This document shows, piece after piece, positions 34,336 through 49,108 of a stretch of 64,000 nucleotides of DNA. The notes below the pieces were generated by a model, which saw only the letters and a program-made list of their open reading frames with translations, had not been told where the DNA came from and searched no databases. Source of the DNA: Leifsonia virtsii (GTDB taxonomy: Bacteria; Actinomycetota; Actinomycetes; Actinomycetales; Microbacteriaceae). The stretch covers positions 558,001-622,000 of the forward strand of contig NZ_JAROCB010000003.1 in the NCBI RefSeq assembly GCF_030433675.1, in the 5' to 3' direction. The position numbers and the translations under genes were made by a program. Positions within the stretch are counted from its first letter, which is position 1, and every line of letters begins with the position of its first letter.

Positions 34336-36054
34336 ATGTCCACCACTCTCACCAGAGACGAAGCACCCGCGGCGATGTCGCATCGCCAGGTGCTCGAATC
34401 CCTCTCCGGGCTCCTGCTCGGCATGTTCGTCTCGATCCTCGCGGGCACGGTCGTCTCGACCTCGATGCCGCGGATCATCTCCGAACTGCACGGCGACCAG
34501 ACCGCCTACACCTGGGTTGTGACGAGCACGCTGCTCGCCACCACCGTCTCCACCCCGATCTGGGGCAAGCTCGCCGACCTGCTCAACCGCAAGCTGCTCA
34601 TCCAGCTCGCGCTCGTGCTCTTCGTCCTCGGCTCGGCGCTCGCCGGGTTCTCGCAGGACACCAACATGCTCATCGGCTTCCGCGTGGTCCAGGGCCTCGG
34701 CGCCGGAGGGCTCACGGCGCTGAGCCAGATCATCATGGCCGACATCATCAGCCCGCGCGAGCGAGGCCGCTACATGGGCCTCTTCGGCGGCATCATGGCG
34801 GTCGGAACCGTCGGCGGGCCGCTCATCGGCGGCCTGCTCACCGACTCCATCGGCTGGCGCTGGAACTTCTTCGTCGGCGTGCCTGTCGCGATCATCGCGA
34901 TCATCCTGCTCCAGTTCACCCTGAAGCTGCCGAAGCGCCCCGCACGCACGGTGCGCATCGACTACCTCGGCGCGGTCCTGCTGGCCGGCGGCGTCTCGCT
35001 GCTGCTCATCTGGGTGTCGCTCGCGGGCAAGGACTTCGACTGGTGGAGCGCGCAGACGTTCTGGATGGTCGGCATCGCCGTCGCGCTGCTGATCGGCATG
35101 GTCATCACCGAGCTCGTGGTGAAGGAGCCGATCATCCCGCTCGGGATGTTCAAGAACCGCACCTTCACGCTCGCGGTGATCGCCTCCATCTCGGTGGGCG
35201 TCGCGATGTTCGGCACGTCGGTCTACCTCGGCCAGTACATGCAGCTGGCGCGTGGGGCGACCCCGACCGAGTCGGGTCTGCTGACGCTGCCGATGATCTT
35301 CGGGCTGCTGCTGTCGTCGATGGTGGTCGGTAACCTGATCAGCCGGTTCGGCCGGTGGAAGGGCTACATGATCGCCGGCTCGGTGCTGCTGGCCGTCGGT
35401 CTGTACCTGATGAGCACGATCGAGTTCGACACGAACTACGTCCTCGTCTCCGTCTACATGCTGATCCTCGGCGCGGGCGTCGGCATGGTCATGCAGAACC
35501 TCGTGCTGATCGTGCAGAACACGGTCCAGCCCGAGCAGCTCGGCGCGGCCAGCTCCAACGTCGCCTTCTTCCGCAGCCTCGGCGGCACCATCGGCGTCTC
35601 CGTGATGGGAAGCGTGCTCGGCACGACCGTCGTGAACTCGATGGGCGACCGCAAGGGCGACCTGCTCACCGCCGCGGCCAAGTACGGCGCGAAGGGGATC
35701 GAGGCGCTCAAGTCGCTGCAGAGCGGCCAGCTGCCCCAGGTGAACCACCTGCCGGCCGGCATCCGCACCATCGTCGAGTCGGTGTACGGCCAGGCGGTCG
35801 CGGACATCTTCCTGATCGCCGTTCCGCTCGCGATCGTCAGCATCATCGCGATCGCCTTCCTGCCGAACGTGAAGCTCGGCACGAAGACCGCGATCGAGCG
35901 GATGAAGGAGAAGGAGGCGGGCGAGGGCCGGCTGGAGGCCGCGGAGGAGAACGCGGTCGAGGTCGCCGAGGCCTTGATCGGCGCGCCCGCGACCGGCTCG
36001 GTCGCCGCGATCCGGGCGGGCGGCGACGCCACCGCCCCTGAGAACGGCCGCTAG
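34336..36054 (+). CDS. DHA2-family (EmrB/QacA) multidrug MFS exporter
   Basis: 572 residues, 14 membrane segments. It has motif A-like GKLADLLNRKLLI after helix 2, FRVVQGLGAGG (motif B) and the antiporter motif C MAVGTVGGPLIGGLL. It exports drugs or dyes by proton exchange. Start 34336 is set by GAAGGA five bases upstream; an in-frame ATG at 34297 would lie inside the operator. The gene is bracketed by TetR upstream and MarR downstream. Confidence 0.93.
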   Translation: MSTTLTRDEAPAAMSHRQVLESLSGLLLGMFVSILAGTVVSTSMPRIISELHGDQTAYTWVVTSTLLATTVSTPIWGKLADLLNRKLLIQLALVLFVLGSALAGFSQDTNMLIGFRVVQGLGAGGLTALSQIIMADIISPRERGRYMGLFGGIMAVGTVGGPLIGGLLTDSIGWRWNFFVGVPVAIIAIILLQFTLKLPKRPARTVRIDYLGAVLLAGGVSLLLIWVSLAGKDFDWWSAQTFWMVGIAVALLIGMVITELVVKEPIIPLGMFKNRTFTLAVIASISVGVAMFGTSVYLGQYMQLARGATPTESGLLTLPMIFGLLLSSMVVGNLISRFGRWKGYMIAGSVLLAVGLYLMSTIEFDTNYVLVSVYMLILGAGVGMVMQNLVLIVQNTVQPEQLGAASSNVAFFRSLGGTIGVSVMGSVLGTTVVNSMGDRKGDLLTAAAKYGAKGIEALKSLQSGQLPQVNHLPAGIRTIVESVYGQAVADIFLIAVPLAIVSIIAIAFLPNVKLGTKTAIERMKEKEAGEGRLEAAEENAVEVAEALIGAPATGSVAAIRAGGDATAPENGR

Positions 36055-36077
36055 CCGATCGCGTTATGATCGCGGCC

Positions 36078-36569
36078 ATGGACAACACGGGACGGGTGGC
36101 GGCGGCCGACGCCGCCACCCTTCCGCCCGCGGGTGCGGGCACCGACGCGGCCATCGCCGAGGTGGAGGAGCAGTTCACCCGGCTGTTCAACCAGGTCGGC
36201 ACCTCGATGCGGGAGCGCGCGTCGCGCATCCACCCCGACCTGCAGCCGGTCGGCTACAAGCTGCTCAGCACGATCGTGCGCAGCGGCCCCATCCACGCCG
36301 GTGCGCTCGCGGCGATGCTGTACACGGACAAGAGCGTGATCAGCCGGCAGGTGAAGATCCTCGAAGACATGGGCTTCGTCGAGCGGAAGGCCGATCCGGC
36401 CGACCGGCGCGCGAGCTTCCTTGCGGCGACGCCGGAGGCGATCGAGCGGGTGAACGAGGTGCGCGCGGCCGACCAGGCCAACCTGTACCGCAGCCTGCGG
36501 CGCTGGGGCGAGGACGACGTCCGGCGGCTCGCCGAGCTCCTGGAGCGGCTGAACGAGGTCGCCAGGTAG
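36078..36569 (+). CDS. MarR-family transcriptional regulator
   Basis: 163 residues from ATG 36078, which has TATGAT seven bases upstream. ATG 36066 overlaps that box and is less likely. The winged HTH is GPIHAGALAAMLYTDKSVISRQVKILEDMGFV with the wing ADPADRRASFLAAT. It lies 23 bases after the exporter gene on the same strand but has its own promoter. It may add a second layer of control over drug export. Confidence 0.92.
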   Translation: MDNTGRVAAADAATLPPAGAGTDAAIAEVEEQFTRLFNQVGTSMRERASRIHPDLQPVGYKLLSTIVRSGPIHAGALAAMLYTDKSVISRQVKILEDMGFVERKADPADRRASFLAATPEAIERVNEVRAADQANLYRSLRRWGEDDVRRLAELLERLNEVAR

Positions 36570-36618
36570 CCGGCCTCAGGGTGGCGATTCAGCGGGACGC
36601 TGGTACCCTTCCTCGGGT

Positions 36619-37377
36619 ATGCAGCCCGCATCCGCCCCCCTCCGCCCCCGCGGCCGCCGCTCGGCAGGCCGTCGTGCCGCCGTGCCGACGCAGCGGGTGC
36701 GCATCCGGCTGCCGAGGCGCCCTCGGCGGCCGTTGCTGCCGCTGCATCACCGGGTCGGCGTGACGCTCGCGGTCATCGGCCTGGTGTGCGGCTTCTCGAT
36801 CGTGCCGACGGACGAAGCGCTCGCCTCGACGCTGCTGGTCGCCCCGTCCACGACGGTCGCGCCCGCCGAGGTCTCCCCGCCGGACCAGCACCTGCTGGTG
36901 GACGCGACGATCGCCGCGCCGGTCGTGAGCCGGGAGAACATCGGGGCGACGGACGGGATCCAGTCTCTCGCCCGGATCGGGACGAACGAGTCCTGGGCGA
37001 AGCTCGTGCTGAAGTTCGGCGGCTGGCCGCAGACCGACGCGAACGTGACCGTGATGCTGCGCTGGATGCGGCAGGAGAACGGCCCGCCCGACTGGTGGAA
37101 CCGCAACAACCCGCTGAACAACGGCTACGGATCCGGCGGCGGAGCCGGCCTCGGCAGCTACCCCGACCTCATCACGGCTGCGGAGTACTGCGCCAAGAAC
37201 CTGCAGCGCGGCTACCCCGGCATCGTCGCCGGCCTGCAGGCGGGCACCTCCGCCGACACCACCGCCGCGGCCATCTGGGCGAGCCCGTGGGCCACGAGCC
37301 ACTATGGCAACGGCACGCACTGGAGCACGCGTCCGGTCGAGATCGTGCAGGCCCCGGCCTCCGCCTGGGGCTTCTGA
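36619..37377 (+). CDS. Secreted lysozyme-like protein
   Basis: 252 residues. A very basic N-terminus of about 45 residues precedes a hydrophobic signal or anchor segment (VGVTLAVIGLVCGFSIVPTD). The folded C-terminal half, from about residue 120, has LRWMRQENGPPDWWNRNNPLN, with a candidate catalytic Glu, and YPDLITAAEYCAKNL, a pattern seen in lysozyme or glucosaminidase-like domains of actinobacteria and their phages. It may act on peptidoglycan. TACCCT lies nine bases before ATG. The enzyme class is inferred. Confidence 0.65.
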   Translation: MQPASAPLRPRGRRSAGRRAAVPTQRVRIRLPRRPRRPLLPLHHRVGVTLAVIGLVCGFSIVPTDEALASTLLVAPSTTVAPAEVSPPDQHLLVDATIAAPVVSRENIGATDGIQSLARIGTNESWAKLVLKFGGWPQTDANVTVMLRWMRQENGPPDWWNRNNPLNNGYGSGGGAGLGSYPDLITAAEYCAKNLQRGYPGIVAGLQAGTSADTTAAAIWASPWATSHYGNGTHWSTRPVEIVQAPASAWGF

Positions 37378-37383
37378 CCCCCT

Positions 37384-37442
37384 CCGAGTTGCACGTCGTG
37401 GCGGCTATTTCCGCCCTTTTTTCGCCACAAGGTGCAACTCGG
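37384..37442. terminator. Long interrupted hairpin between convergent genes
   Basis: CCGAGTTGCAC and GTGCAACTCGG (11 bp) and inner GTGGCG/CGCCAC (6 bp) are separated by a 3-base internal mismatch, so the arms span 20 bases. The 19-base loop ends in a T-run. It lies between the secreted protein gene and the convergent PHP gene. Confidence 0.7.
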
Positions 37443-37450
37443 CGGCCGGG

Positions 37451-38461
37451 TCAGGACTTGGTTAGCCAGGTTTGGAGGCGGGGGAGGGGGAAGGTGGTGA
37501 TGATGCGGTCGGCGGGGACGCCGTTGGCGGCGGCGCGCGCGGCACCGTAGGCGAGGAAGTCGAGCTGGCCGGGGGCGTGCGCGTCGGTGTCGATCGAGAA
37601 GAAGCATCCGGCGTCGAGGGCGCGCTGGATGAGGTCGTCCGGCGGGTCCTGCCGCTCCGGCCGCGAGTTGATCTCGACCGCGACCTGGTTCTCGACGCAC
37701 GCGGCGAACACGGCGTTCGCGTCGAACTCGGACGGCGGCCGGGTGCCGCGTGACCCCTGCACCAGACGGCCGGTGCAGTGCCCGAGCACGTTGGTGCGCG
37801 GGTCGCGGATGCCGCCGAGCATCCGCTTGGTCATCGTGCGGCGGTCGGAGCGGAGCTTCGAGTGGACGCTGCCCACGACGACGTCGAGCCGGTCGAGCAG
37901 CTCCGGCGTCTGGTCGAGCGTTCCGTCCTCCAGGATGTCGACCTCGATGCCCGTGAGCAGGGTCAGCTCGCCGGTGTCGAGGCCCGCGATGACGTCCAGC
38001 TGCTCCTCCAGCCGCTCGGCGCTGAGGCCGCTCGCCACCGTGAGGGTGGGGGAGTGGTCGGTGATCGCCTGGTACTCGCGGCCGAGCGTGGCGGCCGCTG
38101 CGGCCATCACCTCGATCGGGACCGTGCCGTCCGACCACTCGGTGTGGCTGTGCAGGTCGCCGCGCAGCAGGGCGAGCAGCTCCGTGCCGCCGGTGTCGAG
38201 CGGCGCGGCGTTGCGCTCGCGGAGATCGGCGAGGTAGCTCGGGACCTCGCCGTCGACGGCCTGCGCGATCACCTGGAAGGTGCGGTCGCCGATCCCCTTG
38301 GTCCGCTTGAGGCGCCCGTCGGCGACGCGGGCGACGAGCTCCTCCTGGCCGAGGCCGTCGATGGTGGCGGCGGCGCGGCGGAAGGCCTGCACCTTGAAAC
38401 TCGGAGCGAGCTCCCGCTCCAGCCAGAAGGCGATCTCGTTCAGGGCGTCGACGGCATCCAT
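37451..38461 (-). CDS. PHP-domain phosphoesterase with PolX-like helix-hairpin-helix N-terminus
   Basis: 336 residues. About 1-95 resemble the 8-kDa/HhH part of family X polymerases (ALNEIAFWLERE, FKVQAFRRAAATIDGL, KGIGDRTFQVIAQ). The rest is a PHP metallo-phosphoesterase: GDLHSHTEWSDG, ITDHS, GIEVDIL, SVHSKL, GHCTG, EINSRPERQDPPDDL, DTDAH. The polymerase palm is absent. It may process DNA ends or act on histidinol-type phosphates; the first is favoured by the HhH. ATG 38461 is preferred over ATG 38470, which would lie against GGGAG. Confidence 0.88.
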   Translation of the reverse strand: MDAVDALNEIAFWLERELAPSFKVQAFRRAAATIDGLGQEELVARVADGRLKRTKGIGDRTFQVIAQAVDGEVPSYLADLRERNAAPLDTGGTELLALLRGDLHSHTEWSDGTVPIEVMAAAAATLGREYQAITDHSPTLTVASGLSAERLEEQLDVIAGLDTGELTLLTGIEVDILEDGTLDQTPELLDRLDVVVGSVHSKLRSDRRTMTKRMLGGIRDPRTNVLGHCTGRLVQGSRGTRPPSEFDANAVFAACVENQVAVEINSRPERQDPPDDLIQRALDAGCFFSIDTDAHAPGQLDFLAYGAARAAANGVPADRIITTFPLPRLQTWLTKS

Positions 38462-38509
38462 GCGCCCCATGCTCCCACCGTGTCGGTGGTGCCCGGTACC
38501 GTCCTGGGC

Positions 38510-39079
38510 ATGGGGCGGATCATCTTCGACACGGCGGCGACCATCAACGGATTCATCGCGGACGAGCACGACTCGCTCGCCTGGCTCTTCGCGGTGGAGG
38601 GAGGCGAGGAGCCGGCCGAGGGGCTGGTCCCGGCGAACGCGTCGGTGATGGTGGAGGGGCGCACGACCTACGAGTGGGTGCTGCGCGAGACCGGCATCCT
38701 GGAGCAGCCGGAGAAATGGCGGGAGTTCCATGGCGACCGGCCGACGTTCGTCTTCACCCACCGGGAGCTGCCGGCGCCGGAGGGCGCGGACATCCGGTTC
38801 GTGTCGGGCTCGGTTGCGGACAGCCTTCCGGCGATTCGCGAGGCGGCGGGCGACGGCGACATCTGGGTGGTCGGCGGCGGCGATCTGGCGGGTCAGTTCC
38901 TCGATGCCGACGCGCTCGACGAGCTGGCGATCTCCCTCGCGCCCGTGGCGCTCACAGCGGGCGCACCGCTCTTCCCGCGGCGGGTCGAGTCCGACCGGCT
39001 CCGGCTCGAGGAGGCGTCGGCGGTCGGCCAGTTCGCCCGGCTGCGGTACAGCGTCCGCCCCGCAGCGTCCTCCTCCTGA
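38510..39079 (+). CDS. Dihydrofolate reductase-like (RibD C-terminal) protein
   Basis: 189 residues. The N-terminus GRIIFDTAATINGFIADEHDSLAWLF and the NADPH loop DIWVVGGGDLAGQFLD are typical of the YyaP/YwjB-type stand-alone RibD-C proteins. The substrate is unknown and probably is not dihydrofolate. TACCGT lies seven bases before ATG 38510. It is divergent from the PHP gene across about 48 bases. Confidence 0.9.
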   Translation: MGRIIFDTAATINGFIADEHDSLAWLFAVEGGEEPAEGLVPANASVMVEGRTTYEWVLRETGILEQPEKWREFHGDRPTFVFTHRELPAPEGADIRFVSGSVADSLPAIREAAGDGDIWVVGGGDLAGQFLDADALDELAISLAPVALTAGAPLFPRRVESDRLRLEEASAVGQFARLRYSVRPAASSS

Positions 39080-39114
39080 GATAGCGTGGTCAGCGCCCGA
39101 GGGAGGGAATCGAC

Positions 39115-41457
<2,343 letters not shown>

Positions 41458-41583
41458 GCTCCCGCAACCGTCGAGTCCACCAAAACTGAACGGCCCAGCG
41501 GCGTGTCGCGTGAAGTCTTCGCGGAGTCGATGGCTGAGTTACGGATCGTTGCGCGACGGGAGGAGCACGCGCACGAGGCTGGG

Positions 41584-41595
41584 TAGCGTCGGAGG
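41584..41595 (+). promoter_or_regulatory. Leaderless -10 box of acetyl-CoA synthetase gene
   Basis: TAGCGT (41584-41589), six bases, then GTG at 41596. The six-base spacer CGGAGG would also read as a Shine-Dalgarno but is adjacent to the start, too close to function as one. Confidence 0.55.
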
Positions 41596-43570
<1,975 letters not shown>

Positions 43571-43575
<5 letters not shown>

Positions 43576-43669
43576 CCCGCCGGTCGTCACGAATCGTCGC
43601 CCGTTCGTCACGAATCGTCGCCGTTCGCCACGAATCGGGCCCGTTCGTCACGAGGCGCGGCGGGTCAGC
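43571..43669. repeat. Tandem 20-bp repeats flanked by an inverted repeat
   Basis: About 3.5 units of GTCACGAATCGTCGCCCGTTC (43585-43605, 43606-43625, 43626-43645, partial to 43653) fill the gap between convergent acs and GH15. GCTGACCCGCC (43571-43581) and GGCGGGTCAGC (43659-43669) flank them as an 11-bp inverted repeat that includes both stop codons. It may act as a two-way terminator. Confidence 0.7.
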
Positions 43670-45446
43670 GGCGGAGGTCGGCGATCGTCAGGGCGGCGTC
43701 GATGAGCCCGAGGTGCGAGAGCGCCTGCGGGAAGTTGCCCCAGAAGGTGCCGTCCTCGTCCATCATCTCGGCGTAGAGCCCGACGTCGTTGGCGCGGGCG
43801 ACCAGGTCGTCCATCAGCTCCGCGGCGGCCGGGATGTCGCCGATGCAGGCGAGCGCCGACGCCAGCCAGAACGAGCACGCCACGAACGGACGCTCGCCCT
43901 CGGCTTCCGCGCCCGTGAAGCGGTAGAGCAGCGAACCACGGCCGAGCTCGCGCCGCAGCGCTTCGATCGTCGACCGCATGCGCTCGCCGCGGTCGAACCC
44001 GCTGGGCGCGTGCAGCAGCACCGACGCGTCCAGCTCGTCCTCCCCCGCCACCATGGTGTAGGCGCCCAGGCGCTCCGACCAGCAGTGCTCCTCCACCCAG
44101 TCGTGGATGAGGTCCGCCTCCCGCCGCCAGCGCTCCGGGTTGCCGTCGGCCTGGCCAAGGGCGGCGAGCTGCTGTGCGGCCTGGAGCGCCTGCCAGCATC
44201 CCATCTTCGACGAGGTGTGGTGGCGGAGCTCGGTGAGCTCCCACATCCCGGAGTCCGGCTGCCGCCAGACGTCGCACACGTGGTCGGCGACGTCCGACAC
44301 CAGGCGCCTTGTGGGTACGTCGAGCACGTTGCCGGCCGACGCGTAGGCGAGCGCGACACTGAGCAGGTCGCCGTAGACGCCGAGTTGCAGCTGATCGGCG
44401 GCGCGGTTGCCTGTCACCACCGGCCCGATGCCGCGCCAGCCGGGCACGTCGTGCGCCTGCGGCTCGGCCGACGACGCCTCCCGCAGCCCGTAGAGGATGC
44501 GCAGGCCCCCGGGGTCGCCCTTCACCGCCCGCAGCAGCCAGGAGACCGCGGCGTGCGTCTCCTCGCGCAGCCCGAACCGCGCGAGGGAGCGCAGCGTGTA
44601 CGCGGTGTCGCGCACCCAGGCGAAGCGGTAGTCCCAGTTCTTGCCGCCGCGCGGAGTCTCCGGGAGCGAGGTCGTCGCGGCTGCGGCGATCGCTCCGGTC
44701 GGCGCGTAGAGCAGGAGCTTGAGCGCGAGTGCGCTGCGCTGGACGGCGTCCGCCCAGGGGCCGTCGTACGAGAAGGTGCGCGACCAGAGCTCCCAATTGC
44801 CCACGGTCCGGTCGATGCCGATGTCGACGTTGTGAGGCTGCGGGAGGTGAAGCGGCTCGTCGTCGGTCGCGACCACCGTGAGGGTGCGCCTGCTGCCCTC
44901 GACGACCCGGATGCGGCCGCCGAACCGAGGCGCGTCGGCGTCCTCCTCCGCGTCCGCGAGGCCGGTGACGCCAATGTTGACGGTCCCGATGCGCAGGATG
45001 CGGCTGCCGTCGACGTGCTCGGCCCACGGGCTCGAGGTCCCGAGCATCGAGCCCGGCTCGACCGACCAGTCCATGACCACGGTGCCGGAGACGCCCTCGA
45101 TGCGCCGGGCGAACTCCAGCCACGGCAGCCGGCCGGCCACGCCGGTGACGAGCGCATCCGTGACCCGGACGGCGCCGTTCGCGGTGGTGAAGGTGGTCTC
45201 GAGGACGTTCGTGCCCGGCAGGTAGTGCCGGCGCGTGGTGAAGTCGGCGACCGGACGCAGCACCATCCGCCCGCCCCGGTCCAGGTCGAGCAGCGCGGCG
45301 AACACCGGAGGGGAGTCGAGACTGGGCACCGGCAGCCAGTCCACGGTGCCGGAGCGGTCGATCAGGGCGACCGTGCGCCCGTCGCCCAGTGCGGCGTGAT
45401 CCTCGATGGCGGCGCTCTCCGCGCTCTGCGTCTCGCTCGTCGTCAT
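43665..45446 (-). CDS. GH15-family glucoamylase/trehalase-like glycoside hydrolase
   Basis: 593 residues. An N-terminal beta-sandwich (EDHAALGDGRTVALIDRSGTVDWL) is followed by an (alpha/alpha)6 barrel of the GH15 family (NWDYRFAWVRDTAYTL, LYGLREASSAEP). The plan matches bacterial glucoamylase-like enzymes and mycobacterial-type GH15 trehalases. No signal peptide is visible, so the substrate is intracellular glucan or trehalose. ATG 45446 overlaps the kinase stop as ATGA. Given the genes around it, glycogen or trehalose breakdown is likely. Confidence 0.92.
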   Translation of the reverse strand: MTTSETQSAESAAIEDHAALGDGRTVALIDRSGTVDWLPVPSLDSPPVFAALLDLDRGGRMVLRPVADFTTRRHYLPGTNVLETTFTTANGAVRVTDALVTGVAGRLPWLEFARRIEGVSGTVVMDWSVEPGSMLGTSSPWAEHVDGSRILRIGTVNIGVTGLADAEEDADAPRFGGRIRVVEGSRRTLTVVATDDEPLHLPQPHNVDIGIDRTVGNWELWSRTFSYDGPWADAVQRSALALKLLLYAPTGAIAAAATTSLPETPRGGKNWDYRFAWVRDTAYTLRSLARFGLREETHAAVSWLLRAVKGDPGGLRILYGLREASSAEPQAHDVPGWRGIGPVVTGNRAADQLQLGVYGDLLSVALAYASAGNVLDVPTRRLVSDVADHVCDVWRQPDSGMWELTELRHHTSSKMGCWQALQAAQQLAALGQADGNPERWRREADLIHDWVEEHCWSERLGAYTMVAGEDELDASVLLHAPSGFDRGERMRSTIEALRRELGRGSLLYRFTGAEAEGERPFVACSFWLASALACIGDIPAAAELMDDLVARANDVGLYAEMMDEDGTFWGNFPQALSHLGLIDAALTIADLRR

Positions 45447-46299
45447 ACCCTCTGCTGAAGGCCGGCCGCCGCGATGACCGCCTCGCGGAACACCGGGGTC
45501 AGTTGCGCCGCTGTCGGTCGCGCGGCGGGGTCGCTCGAGGTCATGGCGTGGAGGATGCGCGTCCACTCGTCGGGGAGCCCGTCCGGAACCGGCGGCTCGT
45601 GCTCGAGGCGGGCCATCGCGGACTCGACCGCGGCGCCCGGGAAGGCCACGGTTCGGGTGAAGCACTCCAGCAGCACCAGCCCGAGCGAGTAGATGTCGCT
45701 GGCGGAGGTCGCCGGCTGCCGCATCGCCTGCTCAGGGGAGAGGTAGGCGGCCGTGCCGGTCGTCTTGCCCTCGTCCGGCTGCGACGGCACCGAGGCGATG
45801 CCGCTCGCGATGCCGAAGTCGGTCAGCCGTGCCCTGGCACGGAACGTGGTGGTGCCGTAGGAGACCAGCATGATGTTCGACGGCTTGATGTCGCGGTGCA
45901 CGACCCCGTTCGCGTGCACGTACTCCAGCGCTTCGGAGATGTCGTAGGCGATCTCGGCGATCTCCTCCAGCGACAGCTCCCGCTGCGCGAGGGTGGCCGC
46001 GAGGTCGGTGCCGGAGACGAGCTCCACGATGAGGAAGGGCCGCGGGTCCTTGGGCGAGGTGTAGTCGATCCCGGCGTCGATCAGCGACACGATCCCGTGA
46101 TGGCTGAGCCTCGCGAGGGCCGCCTGCTCTGTCCGGTACTGCGCCATCTCCTCCTCGCCGCCGGAGCGGTAGAGCTTGATCGCGACCTCGCGGCCGAGCA
46201 GCTCGTCGGTCGCGCGGAAGATGCTCGCCTCGCCGCCGCGGCCGATCACGTGCTGCGGCCGGTAGCGACCGAGCAGCGCCGGGATGGTGGACTCGGGCA

Positions 46300-46300
<1 letters not shown>
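45443..46300 (-). CDS. Soluble Ser/Thr protein kinase in glycogen operon
   Basis: 285 residues, a Hanks-type kinase with nothing else: glycine loop VIGRGGEASIF, Lys42 (VAIK), HRDIKPSN, DFG, and TAAYLSPEQ in the activation segment. There is no membrane segment, PASTA or other sensor domain. The start ATG overlaps glgX by one base (TGATG), and the stop overlaps GH15 by ATGA. Stoichiometric co-expression with two glucan enzymes suggests that they, or TreYZ, are its substrates. That is inference. Confidence 0.92.
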
Positions 46301-48333
<2,033 letters not shown>

Positions 48334-48442
48334 CGGTCCGCTCCCTCGGTGGCGGGGCTGCGACGCGGGCAGCGGAGCGAGGGACAGGGCAGGGACACGG
48401 TGTCTCCGATCGGCGGTAGACCGCCACGATACCTGTGATCCG

Positions 48443-48478
48443 CCGCGCCCCTCCAGGCATTGACACGGAGGGGCGCGG
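48443..48478. terminator. Hairpin after doc toxin gene
   Basis: CCGCGCCCCTCC (48443-48454) pairs with GGAGGGGCGCGG (48467-48478), a perfect 12-bp stem with a 12-base loop, 15 bases after the toxin stop and ahead of glgX. It separates the toxin-antitoxin unit from glgX. Confidence 0.75.
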
Positions 48479-48492
48479 CCGTTAGGCGCGGG

Positions 48493-48861
48493 TCACAATA
48501 GCGAGATCCGCGCCTCTATCCACTCGACAACCTCATCGTGTTCGATGCCGCCGTCCGCCACTTTCCGGATGAACGTATCGCCCTCCGCAACGGGCCCACT
48601 CGCGAGATGGAGGCCATTGAGCGCCAGGAAGGTCTTGGCGACGATCCACGCGAGTCGTTTGTTGCCGTCCGCGAGCGGATGATTCCGGTTCACGGCGATC
48701 AAGAGTGCCGCTGCCTTACTGACGTCGCCCGGATACATTTCCTGGCCGAAGACGGGCAGCGGTGATGCGAGCGCCGAGAGCAGCAGGTTCCGGTCACGAA
48801 GGTGAAAACCGAGCTGTCGGATCAAACCCAGCACATCGCGGGGCTCGAGGTATTCGGTCAC
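48493..48861 (-). CDS. doc: Doc/Fic-family toxin
   Basis: 122 residues. The Fic core is HPLADGNKRLAW (His61, Asp65, Gly66, Asn67, Lys68, Arg69). The fold and size match death-on-curing toxins, which phosphorylate EF-Tu. The loop here has the canonical Fic glycine and acidic residue rather than the NANKR of P1 Doc, so AMP transfer remains possible. The GTG start overlaps the antitoxin stop (GTGA). Confidence 0.92.
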   Translation of the reverse strand: MTEYLEPRDVLGLIRQLGFHLRDRNLLLSALASPLPVFGQEMYPGDVSKAAALLIAVNRNHPLADGNKRLAWIVAKTFLALNGLHLASGPVAEGDTFIRKVADGGIEHDEVVEWIEARISLL

Positions 48862-49061
48862 TGGGAGAGAGCGTCGAGCAGCGCCGCGTCCTCTTCGAGG
48901 ATGCGGTCCATGATCGCTCGAGTGCGCGCGCTCTTGTCGAGCTGAGCAGCCCGCTCTTCGAGTGCGAGCTTCACGACCTCTGTCTTGGTGCGGTGCTCCT
49001 GCTGCGCAAGCGCCTCGAGCAGCTCCTCATGAGCAGCGTCCAACCGCAGGTTCATCGCCAT
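48858..49061 (-). CDS. Ribbon-helix-helix antitoxin of Doc toxin
   Basis: 67 residues. The N-terminus MAMNLRLDAAHEELLEALAQ and HRTKTEVVKLALEERA is a CopG/RHH DNA-binding fold. The charged C-terminal tail (ARTRAIMDRILEEDAALLD) would bind and block the toxin. It differs from the usual Phd antitoxin of Doc. AGGAGG lies six bases before ATG 49061. The two operators upstream imply autoregulation. Confidence 0.88.
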   Translation of the reverse strand: MAMNLRLDAAHEELLEALAQQEHRTKTEVVKLALEERAAQLDKSARTRAIMDRILEEDAALLDALSQ

Positions 49062-49074
49062 TTCCAGCCTCCTA

Positions 49075-49108
49075 GTACCAGGTGGTACCTGACTGTACCA
49101 TGTGGCAC
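49075..49108 (-). promoter_or_regulatory. Two tandem operators of the toxin-antitoxin module
   Basis: GTACCAGGTGGTAC (49075-49088) is a perfect 6-2-6 palindrome. GTACCATGTGGCAC (49095-49108) is the same with one changed pair. Their centres are 20 bp apart, about two helical turns, as expected for cooperative RHH binding. A minus-strand -10 (TACAGT, 49097-49092) overlaps the second site. Confidence 0.75.

Noticed and set aside
43585-43653. Possible CRISPR array
   Set aside because: The repeats are directly adjacent with no spacers, only about 3.5 copies, and no cas genes are present.
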